A stretch of 17,543 bases of DNA from Gammaproteobacteria bacterium UBA6173 (lineage in GTDB: Bacteria > Pseudomonadota > Gammaproteobacteria > Pseudomonadales > Pseudohongiellaceae), in NCBI GenBank assembly GCA_002422225.1, contig DITX01000182.1, positions 1 through 17,543 of the forward strand, written 5' to 3'. This document shows, in pieces, positions 1 through 7,292 of this stretch. The notes beneath the pieces were generated by a model. The model made no database searches, had not been told where the DNA came from, and saw only the letters and a program-made list of their open reading frames with translations. The stretch's first letter is position 1. Each line of letters starts with the position of its first letter. A program made the position numbers and the translations under genes.

Positions 1-524
1 ATCCCGCCCATGATCAGAATGCGCGACACTGGCTCACTGAGGTCCTTTGGCATGAAATCACGTTTGGTCAATACGCGCTCATTGACAGAGAATCCATCCG
101 CAAACTGCAGTTTCTGGTTATTACAATCAGCGACTGAAACGCTGCCCAGCTTGTTACCAATTTCACGACACAAGGCATTGACCGCTGGCTGGTGCAACTC
201 AGACAGGTCAGGTTGTGCAGAAACGGGTGCGGCTGCAGAGGCGGATTCAACAGCAGGTGCCGCTTGCACAATCACTGGCTCAGGCGCAGCCGAAACCGTT
301 TGTGGCGACAATGCTTCGACAACAACAGGACTATCAGCTTCGATAGGATCCACCAGCGGCATTGCCTGCACAACAACTGCCGGGGCCACGTCAGTGGCCG
401 CGGTGTCTGGCGCACTGACATCGGCGGGAGCTGACTGACCGATCTGTTGATCAGAATCTGGCATCATCACCAGACAACCTACCAGCGTTGCAACCGATAA
501 AACAATCAGAAGGCTACGAATCAT
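1..524 (-). CDS. Lipoprotein, probable M14-family murein peptide amidase/desuccinylase, partial at left edge
   Basis: The frame opens with ATG at 524 and stays open to the left edge, giving 174 N-terminal residues. It begins with a short hydrophobic signal ending in the lipobox LVGC, so Cys17 is the likely lipidated residue; the next residue is Leu, which fits outer-membrane sorting. A Pro/Ala/Val-rich linker follows to about residue 105. Then comes a folded-looking segment with Cys119 and Cys134 that ends in SRILIMGG. That hydrophobic strand plus GG is what precedes the zinc-binding HxxE in M14 peptidases of the succinylglutamate desuccinylase/MpaA group, which trim peptidoglycan peptides. 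The zinc residues themselves lie outside the window, so the family call is inference. The gene starts 5 bases after the stop of the L,D-transpeptidase, so the two are probably co-transcribed. A periplasmic role in peptidoglycan peptide processing fits this neighbour. Confidence 0.6.
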   Translation of the reverse strand, partial: MIRSLLIVLSVATLVGCLVMMPDSDQQIGQSAPADVSAPDTAATDVAPAVVVQAMPLVDPIEADSPVVVEALSPQTVSAAPEPVIVQAAPAVESASAAAPVSAQPDLSELHQPAVNALCREIGNKLGSVSVADCNNQKLQFADGFSVNERVLTKRDFMPKDLSEPVSRILIMGG

Positions 525-529
525 AATGA

Positions 530-1573
530 CTACCCATTGCCTTCATAGATGATTTTCCAGCCACTGCCCGTCTGCTGCCAGAGTTGCTCCTTCCAACCAT
601 CCCAATCATGGTTGTTGCTTCGGTAACGCTGGTAAAAACGCGCGGTCACCAATGTCGGGTCACGCGGGTCGGCAATCAGGCTCAGATCAGACGTCTGCAC
701 TGAAATCTCTGTTTTGCCACGATTTACGCGCGTTTTGTAGGTAGACCAAGCGCTTAAATCGCTGCTCAGGTCACTGAAGTTTTCACCGTAATGCGACAGG
801 TAGGCGTCATTGTTGATGGCTTCCCAGTCCGAACGCCACTGCTCAAAGGCAGCACTGAGGCTGGTCTCTTGGCGTGCGAATGTATCTGCGGACTCCCACT
901 TGATGTCGCCTTCAGACATCACAATGTAGGTCGCGCCGGTCTGAATATAGTCGCTCAGGCGCACCAGGCTGTAGTTATCCACCACCACACAACCATCAGA
1001 ATCCATTAACGGGCGTTGATCAATATTCTTGGGCAGACCATGCAACCAGATACCATGTCCGGTGCGCTTGTTCAGCTTGTCGTGTGCATTGGGATAGTTG
1101 AGCGGAAAGGCGCCGTTACCGTAGAAATCGTCCAGCTTTTGATCTTCGATAAAACTGGTCAAACGGTACACTCCGATGGGCGTGAGCTTATCGCCTTCCA
1201 GCTCTTTGCCATAACCGTTTTTGCCGATGGAAATCGGGATGATTTTGATGGTGTTCAAACCACCGTGCTCCTGGCGCTCCATCACGTGCAGACGCCCGCG
1301 CTTGAGTTCGACCCAGAGCAGGTAACGCTGGTCATCTGCCAGCTTAAGCACCCCCTGTGGGCGCTGTGGCTCAGACAGGACCTGCATCCTGCCAAATCCA
1401 ACATCGCTGGTTTCGACCAATCGGAACAAGCTGTTATCGGTTGAATTCATGGATAGCGCCGGGAACGCACCGGCTTGTGCAAACAGCTTGGATGATGAAA
1501 AAAACAACAGAAGAAATACAAACCAAACACTGCAGGGACCACTTTCCAATCTGCTTTTTGTTGATCTTGTCAC
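530..1573 (-). CDS. L,D-transpeptidase (YkuD fold) with C-terminal NTF2-like domain
   Basis: This is a secreted peptidoglycan L,D-transpeptidase-type enzyme of 347 residues from the GTG at 1573. That start has GAGG 9 bases upstream and gives a clean signal peptide (basic n-region, hydrophobic core at about 16-26, cleavage after FAQA). Another GTG at 1645, with AAGG close upstream, would add 24 residues before the signal and is less likely. The YkuD domain spans about 85-220. It has the catalytic-site pattern HGLP (His178) and SDGCVVVDN with the nucleophile Cys195. The canonical motif is SHGCxR; here Asp replaces the first His and the Arg is absent. Residues about 240-345 form a separate alpha+beta domain resembling NTF2/SnoaL-like folds, with repeated Trp and Tyr. 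The same pattern recurs at the C-terminus of the divergent ATPase gene. It probably forms an operon with the downstream lipoprotein gene. Family known; exact reaction (crosslinking, lipoprotein attachment or hydrolysis) not determinable. Confidence 0.85.
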   Translation of the reverse strand: MTRSTKSRLESGPCSVWFVFLLLFFSSSKLFAQAGAFPALSMNSTDNSLFRLVETSDVGFGRMQVLSEPQRPQGVLKLADDQRYLLWVELKRGRLHVMERQEHGGLNTIKIIPISIGKNGYGKELEGDKLTPIGVYRLTSFIEDQKLDDFYGNGAFPLNYPNAHDKLNKRTGHGIWLHGLPKNIDQRPLMDSDGCVVVDNYSLVRLSDYIQTGATYIVMSEGDIKWESADTFARQETSLSAAFEQWRSDWEAINNDAYLSHYGENFSDLSSDLSAWSTYKTRVNRGKTEISVQTSDLSLIADPRDPTLVTARFYQRYRSNNHDWDGWKEQLWQQTGSGWKIIYEGNG

Positions 1574-1855
1574 GTTAAAACGCCTCAGGGATGCCACTTG
1601 TCGCAAAATTACACAAAAAAACCATTTTAAGCAAGCACTTGGCACGCTACCTTAAAGTGATACCAAACCATTCTTATCTGGAATGCCAATTTTTTGGCTG
1701 AAATCAGCGCAATCGCTGCCAATAAATCCACCGCAGCTGCCTGCCGGTTCGGCTCGGCATCCATAACAAAGTTGTTTACAATGGCCAGCATACCAACCCG
1801 CTGAACAGAGCGCTCCGCTGCTTACCGCAAGACTCAAATGGAGAATGAGGATTTT
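1574..1855. other. Divergent intergenic region between L,D-transpeptidase and AAA ATPase genes
   Basis: This 282-base spacer must hold the promoters of both divergent genes. I found no pair of -35/-10 hexamers good enough to call on either strand. It contains a T-run at about 1690-1696 and the possible upstream GTG start of the transpeptidase at 1645. No tRNA or other structured RNA is apparent. Confidence 0.5.
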
Positions 1856-3400
1856 ATGTACTACGCAGGAGAGCCCTACGGCCGAGTGCTTGAACAGCTT
1901 AAAGCACTGCTCAAGGAACCCGAATTTTTTGTCCGATTGACCGGCGCACAAGGCAGCGGAAAGTCATCGCTGCTAGAGCAGGCCAGGCAATACTATCAAG
2001 CCCAAGGCTGCCTGACCCGTTACTTTCAGACTCATCCAGACTCCCCGATGGCCTTGCGCAGTGCGCTGCGTAAAAGCTTTGATTTACCTAAAACCCATAA
2101 CTTCCAACGCAATCTTCAGGAATACCTGAGGCAGCAGGCGTTGACGCATCAAGGCGTTGTGCTGATATTTGATGACTGCCACTTGATGAACAACGCCACA
2201 TTGCTTGAGCTGACGAAACTGACAGACATTCAGATCAGTAACAGCTGCATGCTGAGCATTATTATGTGCGGATCAGATGCGCTGCATGCCCGGCTCAACC
2301 GTGATCACGAACTCAGGCCAGTACTGCAACGCATCACCTTGAGCACCCAACTGCCTGCGCTGGACAAAAAAGGCACTGCTCTGTTTTTGCAGACGCTGTT
2401 TGATGCAGCCAATCAACAGGATCTGGTGTTTCAACCGCAGGCACTGGCGCTTCTCTTTAAGGTCAGCGGCGGATTGCCACAACACATCATCGACGTAAGC
2501 TCATTGTGCTCAAACCTGTATCGATCGCAAGAATTAGGCTCGCCGGTTAGCAAGACGGATCTGGCGCAGGTGCTTAAACATGGGTCATTGGCGATGCGTG
2601 GCTTTAAGCAAACACCGCCAAATCGTCAGGTTGCAGCCACCGCCATCGCAGCAACAACCCTTGTTGCGGTGGCAGCAACTGCCTGGATTGCGCTTCAGCC
2701 TACACCGCCTGATGCCGCGCCCGCGCCTGCAGTGGCAACAGCGAGCACTGTTGTCATGCCCGAGTTGTCACTGGACCTGATGCCACCACTGAATGACATC
2801 AGCGAGATCAGTGATGTCACTGAGTTCACTGATGTCAGCGAAACAGTGCCAGAACCCGACGCGGCGCTGCCAACAGACCCCGCACTGGCGACTACTGAAC
2901 CGCCTCCAGCTCCAGCTACAGCTACATCTACAGCTACATCTACAGCGATAGCTGTGGAAGCGCCGCCGTTGTCGGCCGAGTTGTCGGCCGAGTTGGCGGC
3001 CGAGTTGGCGGCCGAGCCTCCAGCAACACCGGCACCGGCAATTGAGACAGCGGCCGCTTCAGCTGAGCAAGCACTGCAAAACTGGGTAGCTGCCTGGCAA
3101 GCCCGCGACGTGGATACGTATTTCAGCTTTTATCATGCCGAGTTTTTCCCACGCGGTTTTGACTCGCTCAGCGCATGGCAGGAAAATCGTCGGCGGAATA
3201 TTGGCAACAGGGAGTGGATCACGCTGCAGATATCAGAGCTGAGCATCAACACTATATCCGAGCAAACTGCGCAGCTTGAGTTCTGGCTGGCCTATCAATC
3301 GCCGGGTTATAGCGACAGAACACAGAAACAAGTGTTGATGCGACGAGGCAATCAGGGTTGGCAAATTATGCAAGAGATCAATTTGGAGATCATTTACTAA
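1856..3400 (+). CDS. ExeA/GspA-like AAA ATPase, single-pass membrane protein with periplasmic NTF2-like domain
   Basis: The protein has 514 residues from the ATG at 1856, chosen because GAGG lies 5 bases upstream; an in-frame ATG at 1838 has no ribosome binding site. An N-terminal P-loop ATPase domain (about 1-250) has Walker A GAQGSGKS at 30-37 and Walker B VVLIFDD at 101-107. A hydrophobic Ala/Val/Thr segment at about 259-281 is a single transmembrane helix. A long Pro/Ala/Glu/Thr linker with short repeats follows, then a C-terminal domain at about 405-514 matching the one in the divergent L,D-transpeptidase. ExeA, GspA and DamX-like proteins share the plan cytoplasmic ATPase, membrane helix, then a periplasmic peptidoglycan-associated module. 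Here the usual peptidoglycan-binding or SPOR domain seems replaced by the NTF2-like domain. I infer an envelope-spanning role linked to peptidoglycan; partner and substrate are unknown. It ends 9 bases from a convergent gene. Confidence 0.8.
   Translation: MYYAGEPYGRVLEQLKALLKEPEFFVRLTGAQGSGKSSLLEQARQYYQAQGCLTRYFQTHPDSPMALRSALRKSFDLPKTHNFQRNLQEYLRQQALTHQGVVLIFDDCHLMNNATLLELTKLTDIQISNSCMLSIIMCGSDALHARLNRDHELRPVLQRITLSTQLPALDKKGTALFLQTLFDAANQQDLVFQPQALALLFKVSGGLPQHIIDVSSLCSNLYRSQELGSPVSKTDLAQVLKHGSLAMRGFKQTPPNRQVAATAIAATTLVAVAATAWIALQPTPPDAAPAPAVATASTVVMPELSLDLMPPLNDISEISDVTEFTDVSETVPEPDAALPTDPALATTEPPPAPATATSTATSTAIAVEAPPLSAELSAELAAELAAEPPATPAPAIETAAASAEQALQNWVAAWQARDVDTYFSFYHAEFFPRGFDSLSAWQENRRRNIGNREWITLQISELSINTISEQTAQLEFWLAYQSPGYSDRTQKQVLMRRGNQGWQIMQEINLEIIY
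2969..3016 (+). repeat. Four tandem 12-bp repeats in the ATPase linker
   Basis: Four consecutive 12-base units are present, two reading TTGTCGGCCGAG followed by two reading TTGGCGGCCGAG. They encode the peptide repeat LSAE LSAE LAAE LAAE in the linker between the membrane helix and the C-terminal domain. Because each unit is a multiple of three, gain or loss of units keeps the frame. A second repetitive stretch just upstream (about 2912-2945) encodes Ala/Thr/Ser repeats. Confidence 0.9.
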
Positions 3401-3409
3401 GCGGCCTAT

Positions 3410-4057
3410 TTACAGCAACCCGAGATTGATTGCCCTTAATACCGCTTGCGTACGATCCCGAACGCCGAGCTTCTCGAGAATAGACGACACCTGGTTTTTC
3501 ACGGTGCCTTCTGACTTATGAATGGTGCGTGAGATTTCCCGATTACTGAAACCACCGGCCATCAAGCGCAACACTTCCACTTCTTTGTCACTGAGAGATT
3601 CAGGCGCGACCAGATTATCAAAGCGCGGCTCCATGGAAGACAAGCCTTTCAGGATGCGCTCAGTAATCGACGGCTGCACCAGCGTGCCACCGCCATACAC
3701 ACTTTCAATCGCACCCACCAGACTATTAAGCGATACGTCTTTCAGCAAATAACCTTTGGCGCCCGCCTGCATACCCTCAAGCACCAGCTGACTGTCGTCA
3801 AATGTAGTCAGGATGATGCTGGGCACCATACAAGCAGCGGCACGCATGGCATGTAAGGCATCGATGCCTGTCATTTTGGGCATGCGAATATCCATCAGCA
3901 GCACATCTGGCTTGAATTTATGGATGCCTTCAACCACATGACTGCCGTCTTCCACCTGCCCAACCACGTCAATACGCTCGCTGAGCTCCAGCAAACTGCA
4001 GATTCCGAGACGAACCAGATTCTGGTCTTCTGCCAGCATGACGCGGATTTTATTCAT
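3410..4057 (-). CDS. NarL/FixJ-family two-component response regulator
   Basis: The 215-residue protein has a receiver domain followed by a LuxR-type helix-turn-helix, the normal length for the family. In the receiver the acidic pair is Glu10-Asp11, the phospho-acceptor is Asp56 (LLMDIRMP), the switch Thr is about 84 and the conserved Lys is 106 (LLKD). The DNA-binding domain at about 150-215 includes LSDKEVEVLRL and the recognition-helix region SEGTVKNQVSSILEKL. It should act in the cytoplasm as a phosphorylation-dependent transcription factor. No histidine kinase lies beside it, so it is an orphan in this window and its signal and targets are unknown. AGAGGT lies about 11 bases upstream of the ATG, a slightly long spacing. 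The gene converges on the ATPase gene with only 9 bases between stops. Confidence 0.92.
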   Translation of the reverse strand: MNKIRVMLAEDQNLVRLGICSLLELSERIDVVGQVEDGSHVVEGIHKFKPDVLLMDIRMPKMTGIDALHAMRAAACMVPSIILTTFDDSQLVLEGMQAGAKGYLLKDVSLNSLVGAIESVYGGGTLVQPSITERILKGLSSMEPRFDNLVAPESLSDKEVEVLRLMAGGFSNREISRTIHKSEGTVKNQVSSILEKLGVRDRTQAVLRAINLGLL

Positions 4058-4289
4058 GTGCCGAATGACCTCTGTTAAGTGAACGATATCAGGTGTGCCA
4101 TTTGAACCAGATGGTATTGCTGTGTTCGGCGATTATGGTACAGGCTGGCACAAACATCGTATAGGCCTTAAGTAACAAGGCACAATATGGCTTGAGTCAC
4201 TGGTCAGATCAAAGAGGTTCTGTCAGCATCCTTACATTGCAACCGGGAAAATTGCCACTTGCGAATGCTGACTAAAACAGGAGTTGACC
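4058..4289. other. Divergent spacer between response regulator and membrane protein genes
   Basis: The spacer lies between two divergently transcribed genes, so it should contain a promoter for each. I see no convincing sigma-70 hexamer pair, operator palindrome or structured RNA in it. Only the ribosome binding sites close to each start are evident. Confidence 0.4.
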
Positions 4290-5024
4290 ATGTTTCTGCT
4301 TCACCAGACTGCCGTTTATCTCCATATCACCGGCGGGGTTGTAGCTTTGCTGCTGTTCTGGATACCCGTGTTCGCGCGCAAAGGCTCCCCTATTCATAAA
4401 CGTATCGGGCGTTACTTTGCGCTACTGATGTACATGATCGGGATATCAGGTTTGCTGATGAGCTCCATGGATTTGTGGATACCGGAAGTGCTGCATCCCG
4501 ACAGTAGCGCTGCGGCAACGCGTAATACGGCTGTGTTCCTGTTCTCGTTAAGTCTGCTGGTATTGACGACCACTCGCCACGGATGGCTGACCATCAACTA
4601 CCGAGATAATCGCTTGCCCCTGCGTAAGCCATTTCAACTGGCACTGGTTGGCGCCTTACTGATATGTGGCATAGGTTTGTTTGCACTGGGCCTGATGCGC
4701 AGTAACATGATTTTTGTTGCGTTTGGGGGCCTCGAAGTTGCGCTGAGCGCAGGCATTTTGCGCTATACCTTCAAACAACAGACCCGCCCGCGCGAATGGT
4801 GGACCGAACATCTGGGCGGTTTGTTTGCCTCCGGCATCGGCGCGTACACGGCATTTTTTGTTTTTGGTGCAGTTACGATTATGGAGCCGCTATTTAATCA
4901 ACTGCCATGGTTGCAAGTGCTGGTCTGGGTGGGTCCTGCCGTCATAGGCAGCATTGCCATCACAGCCGTCAGCGGACATTACCGCCGGAAGTTTTCACCT
5001 AAACCAGCCACTGTCAGCAACTGA
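4290..5024 (+). CDS. Polytopic inner-membrane protein of unknown function (DUF2306-like)
   Basis: The start is the ATG at 4290, preceded by CAGGAG with 6-base spacing; a TTG two codons earlier is not needed. The 244-residue protein is highly hydrophobic with about seven predicted membrane helices, near residues 9-27, 41-58, 78-95, 112-130, 133-152, 172-192 and 208-228. The N-terminus carries HITGGVVAL and then a short basic loop with HKRIGRYFA. Conserved His and Gly in such positions recall DUF2306-type membrane proteins, but this assignment is tentative and no biochemical role can be given. The C-terminus is basic and probably cytoplasmic. The gene stands alone, with a 232-base upstream spacer and a stop 7 bases from the convergent trpE stop. 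It has no clear functional link to its neighbours. Confidence 0.75.
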   Translation: MFLLHQTAVYLHITGGVVALLLFWIPVFARKGSPIHKRIGRYFALLMYMIGISGLLMSSMDLWIPEVLHPDSSAAATRNTAVFLFSLSLLVLTTTRHGWLTINYRDNRLPLRKPFQLALVGALLICGIGLFALGLMRSNMIFVAFGGLEVALSAGILRYTFKQQTRPREWWTEHLGGLFASGIGAYTAFFVFGAVTIMEPLFNQLPWLQVLVWVGPAVIGSIAITAVSGHYRRKFSPKPATVSN

Positions 5025-5031
5025 GCTAAGA

Positions 5032-6555
5032 CTAGAGCTGCAGGCCTTTTTGGGCCAGTGCCACGGCGCGGAAAATAGCCCGCGCCTTGTTCATGGTTTC
5101 TTCCCATTCCAGCGTCGGCACCGAATCGGCTACCACCCCTGCACCAGCCTGCACATACAGCGTATTGTTTTTTATCACAGCAGTGCGAATGGCGATTGCC
5201 ATATCCATATTGCCGCCCCAGCCGATGTATCCCATGGCACCGCCATAGATACCGCGTTTGACCGGTTCCAGCTGATCGATGATCTGCATGGCCCGTACTT
5301 TTGGCGCTCCCGACAAGGTGCCAACCGGCAAGGTCGCTTTGAGCACATCAAGCGCAGTTTTGTCATCACTCATGTGACTTTCGACAATGGAGGCGATGTG
5401 CATCACGTGAGAATACCGCTCCACAAACATCTTTTTGGGCACGTGCACCGAACCAGTTTTGGAAACCCGACCGGAATCGTTACGGCTGAGATCGATCAGC
5501 ATCAGATGTTCCGCTATCTCTTTGGCATCGGCCAGCAGCTCCTGTTCCAAGGCCTGGTCCTGCTCATCGGTGGCGCCACGTTTGCGGGTACCCGCCAACG
5601 GCCGCACCGTGATTAGACCTTCCTCTACGCGGGCCAGAATTTCAGGTGAGGCGCTGACAATATGGTGGTCACCCATATTAAAAAACACCATATAAGGCGA
5701 CGGATTCAGGTAACGCAGGGCACGATAGGCATGAATCGGGTCGCCATCAAACGGCACTGACATGCGCTGTGCCAGCACCACTTGCATGACGTCACCCGCC
5801 AGAATGTAGTCCTTGATGGCATTCACCGCTTTTTCAAACGGTGCCTGTTGGAAGCTGGAGCAAAAGTCCTGTTCCGCGCTGATCACATCAGCACGTGACC
5901 TGGCGACTGGCCGCTGGAATGGCTGCATGAGCCCGGATTCAATTTCATCCAAACGTGCGTAGGCCTTATCCAAGGCGCCTTTTTGTGAGGGGTCCGCATG
6001 GCACACAATTGAAATTGTGCCGCGCAGATTATCAAACACCACAACCTCTTCAGACAGCAGCAACAAAATTTCAGGCGTACCAATTTCATCGTCACCGGGG
6101 GCCACGCCCAAGGAAGGTTCGACGTAACGCACGGTGTCGTAGCTGAAGTAGCCAACCAGTCCACCACTGAATTTTGGCACACCCGCCAGCTCGGCAACGT
6201 TGAAACGGTTTTTAAACGCTTCAACAAATACAAACGGGTCGTCCATGCTGTGTTGCTCAATGACAACACCCTCCTGCTCTACCCGCACATCATTGGCACT
6301 GACCCGCACAAGCGTTTTACAGGGCAGTCCAATGATGGAGAAACGCCCCCACTTTTCGCCGCCCTGCACAGACTCAAAAAGATAGGTGTAAACCCCACCG
6401 GCAAGTTTTAAATACGTGCTGAGTGGTGTTTCAAAATCAGCCAGCACTTCGCGCACCACAGGGACGCGGTTGTAGCCGGCAGCGGCCAGCGCATCAATAT
6501 CCTGCTGTTGCAGTCGGGTTGCCACGGCGGCGGCGGAAAATTGAGTGCGCGTCAT
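5032..6555 (-). CDS. trpE: Anthranilate synthase component I
   Basis: TrpE converts chorismate plus glutamine-derived ammonia to anthranilate, the first committed step of tryptophan synthesis, working in the cytoplasm with the TrpG amidotransferase. The 507-residue length is normal. The N-terminal region carries the LFES sequence at 59-62, corresponding to the LLES tryptophan-feedback site of the family. The chorismate-binding domain shows LSRNDSGRVS, TLPVGTLSGAPK and IYGGAMGYIGW, and ends with QAGAGVVADSVPTLEWEE, all diagnostic. PabB is less likely given the overall length and sequence type. The gene is last in the amgK-murU-rpe-trpE run, 15 bases after rpe, with AGGGAAG upstream of the ATG. 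No trpG, trpD or trpC follows; the next gene converges. No leader peptide or attenuator is visible in the short rpe-trpE gap. Confidence 0.97.
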   Translation of the reverse strand: MTRTQFSAAAVATRLQQQDIDALAAAGYNRVPVVREVLADFETPLSTYLKLAGGVYTYLFESVQGGEKWGRFSIIGLPCKTLVRVSANDVRVEQEGVVIEQHSMDDPFVFVEAFKNRFNVAELAGVPKFSGGLVGYFSYDTVRYVEPSLGVAPGDDEIGTPEILLLLSEEVVVFDNLRGTISIVCHADPSQKGALDKAYARLDEIESGLMQPFQRPVARSRADVISAEQDFCSSFQQAPFEKAVNAIKDYILAGDVMQVVLAQRMSVPFDGDPIHAYRALRYLNPSPYMVFFNMGDHHIVSASPEILARVEEGLITVRPLAGTRKRGATDEQDQALEQELLADAKEIAEHLMLIDLSRNDSGRVSKTGSVHVPKKMFVERYSHVMHIASIVESHMSDDKTALDVLKATLPVGTLSGAPKVRAMQIIDQLEPVKRGIYGGAMGYIGWGGNMDMAIAIRTAVIKNNTLYVQAGAGVVADSVPTLEWEETMNKARAIFRAVALAQKGLQL

Positions 6556-6570
6556 TGATGGTCTTCCCTG

Positions 6571-7278
6571 TTAAACAGCAACAGTCTGCGCCAGTTGCTG
6601 GCGCATGGTGCTGATGGTTTTTTCGTAAGAATCACTGTTAAAAATGGCAGACCCTGCCACAAACATGTCAGCGCCAGCACGCGCGATATCTGCAATATTG
6701 TCAGTGGTCACACCACCATCAATTTCAAGACGGATATTAAAACCGCTGGCATCAATCAGACGGCGTGCCTGCTGCAATTTCGTGAGCGCCATCGGGATAA
6801 ACTTCTGACCACCAAAACCCGGGTTGACCGACATGATCAGAATCAGGTCGATTTTATCCATCAGGTACTCCAGGCAATCCAGACTGGTGGCTGGATTAAA
6901 CACCAGGCCGGCTTTACAACCGGCGTCACGGATCAACTGCAAAGAGCGATCAACGTGCTGTGAAGCTTCAGGGTGAAAACTGATAATGCTGGCACCGGCT
7001 TTAGCAAAATCGCTGATCATCTGATCAACCGGTTGCACCATCAAATGCACATCAATCGGGGCTTTGATGCCGTAAGTCCGCAGCGCTTTGCATACCATGG
7101 GGCCCATCGTCAGATTGGGGACATAATGATTATCCATGACATCAAAATGCACCACATCAGCACCCGCGGCGAGCACGGCATCGACTTCTTGCCCCAGTCG
7201 GGCAAAGTCGGCTGACAAAATCGAGGGGGCAATCAGAAAGTCCTTTTGCAGCAATTCAGTCTTCAGAACATCAGTCAT
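6571..7278 (-). CDS. rpe: Ribulose-phosphate 3-epimerase
   Basis: Rpe interconverts D-ribulose 5-phosphate and D-xylulose 5-phosphate in the pentose phosphate pathway, as a cytoplasmic metal-dependent TIM-barrel enzyme. The 235-residue protein is slightly longer than the usual 220-225 because of an N-terminal stretch before IAPSILSADFARLG. Metal and catalytic residues are present: His44 and Asp46 in HFDVMDNHYVPN, His78 in DVHLMV, and Asp187 in EIDGGV. The phosphate-binding region MSVNPGFGGQKF is also intact. The gene lies 14 bases after murU and 15 bases before trpE on the same strand, so it is probably co-transcribed with both. The ribosome binding site ahead of the ATG at 7278 is weak, which may mean coupling to translation of murU. 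In Pseudomonas a gph gene separates rpe and trpE; here it does not. Confidence 0.97.
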   Translation of the reverse strand: MTDVLKTELLQKDFLIAPSILSADFARLGQEVDAVLAAGADVVHFDVMDNHYVPNLTMGPMVCKALRTYGIKAPIDVHLMVQPVDQMISDFAKAGASIISFHPEASQHVDRSLQLIRDAGCKAGLVFNPATSLDCLEYLMDKIDLILIMSVNPGFGGQKFIPMALTKLQQARRLIDASGFNIRLEIDGGVTTDNIADIARAGADMFVAGSAIFNSDSYEKTISTMRQQLAQTVAV

Positions 7279-7292
7279 GGCAAGGTCGCCGG

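Noticed and set aside
10..438. Long Ala/Thr/Gly-rich plus-strand reading frame
   Set aside because: It lies over the minus-strand lipoprotein linker and mirrors its Pro/Ala-rich codons. The minus strand has a lipobox and a coherent domain; this frame has neither.
5041..5060. GGCC-A/T-run-GGCC inverted repeat near the trpE end as a terminator
   Set aside because: It lies inside trpE coding sequence, the stem is only four pairs, and no U-run follows it on the minus strand.
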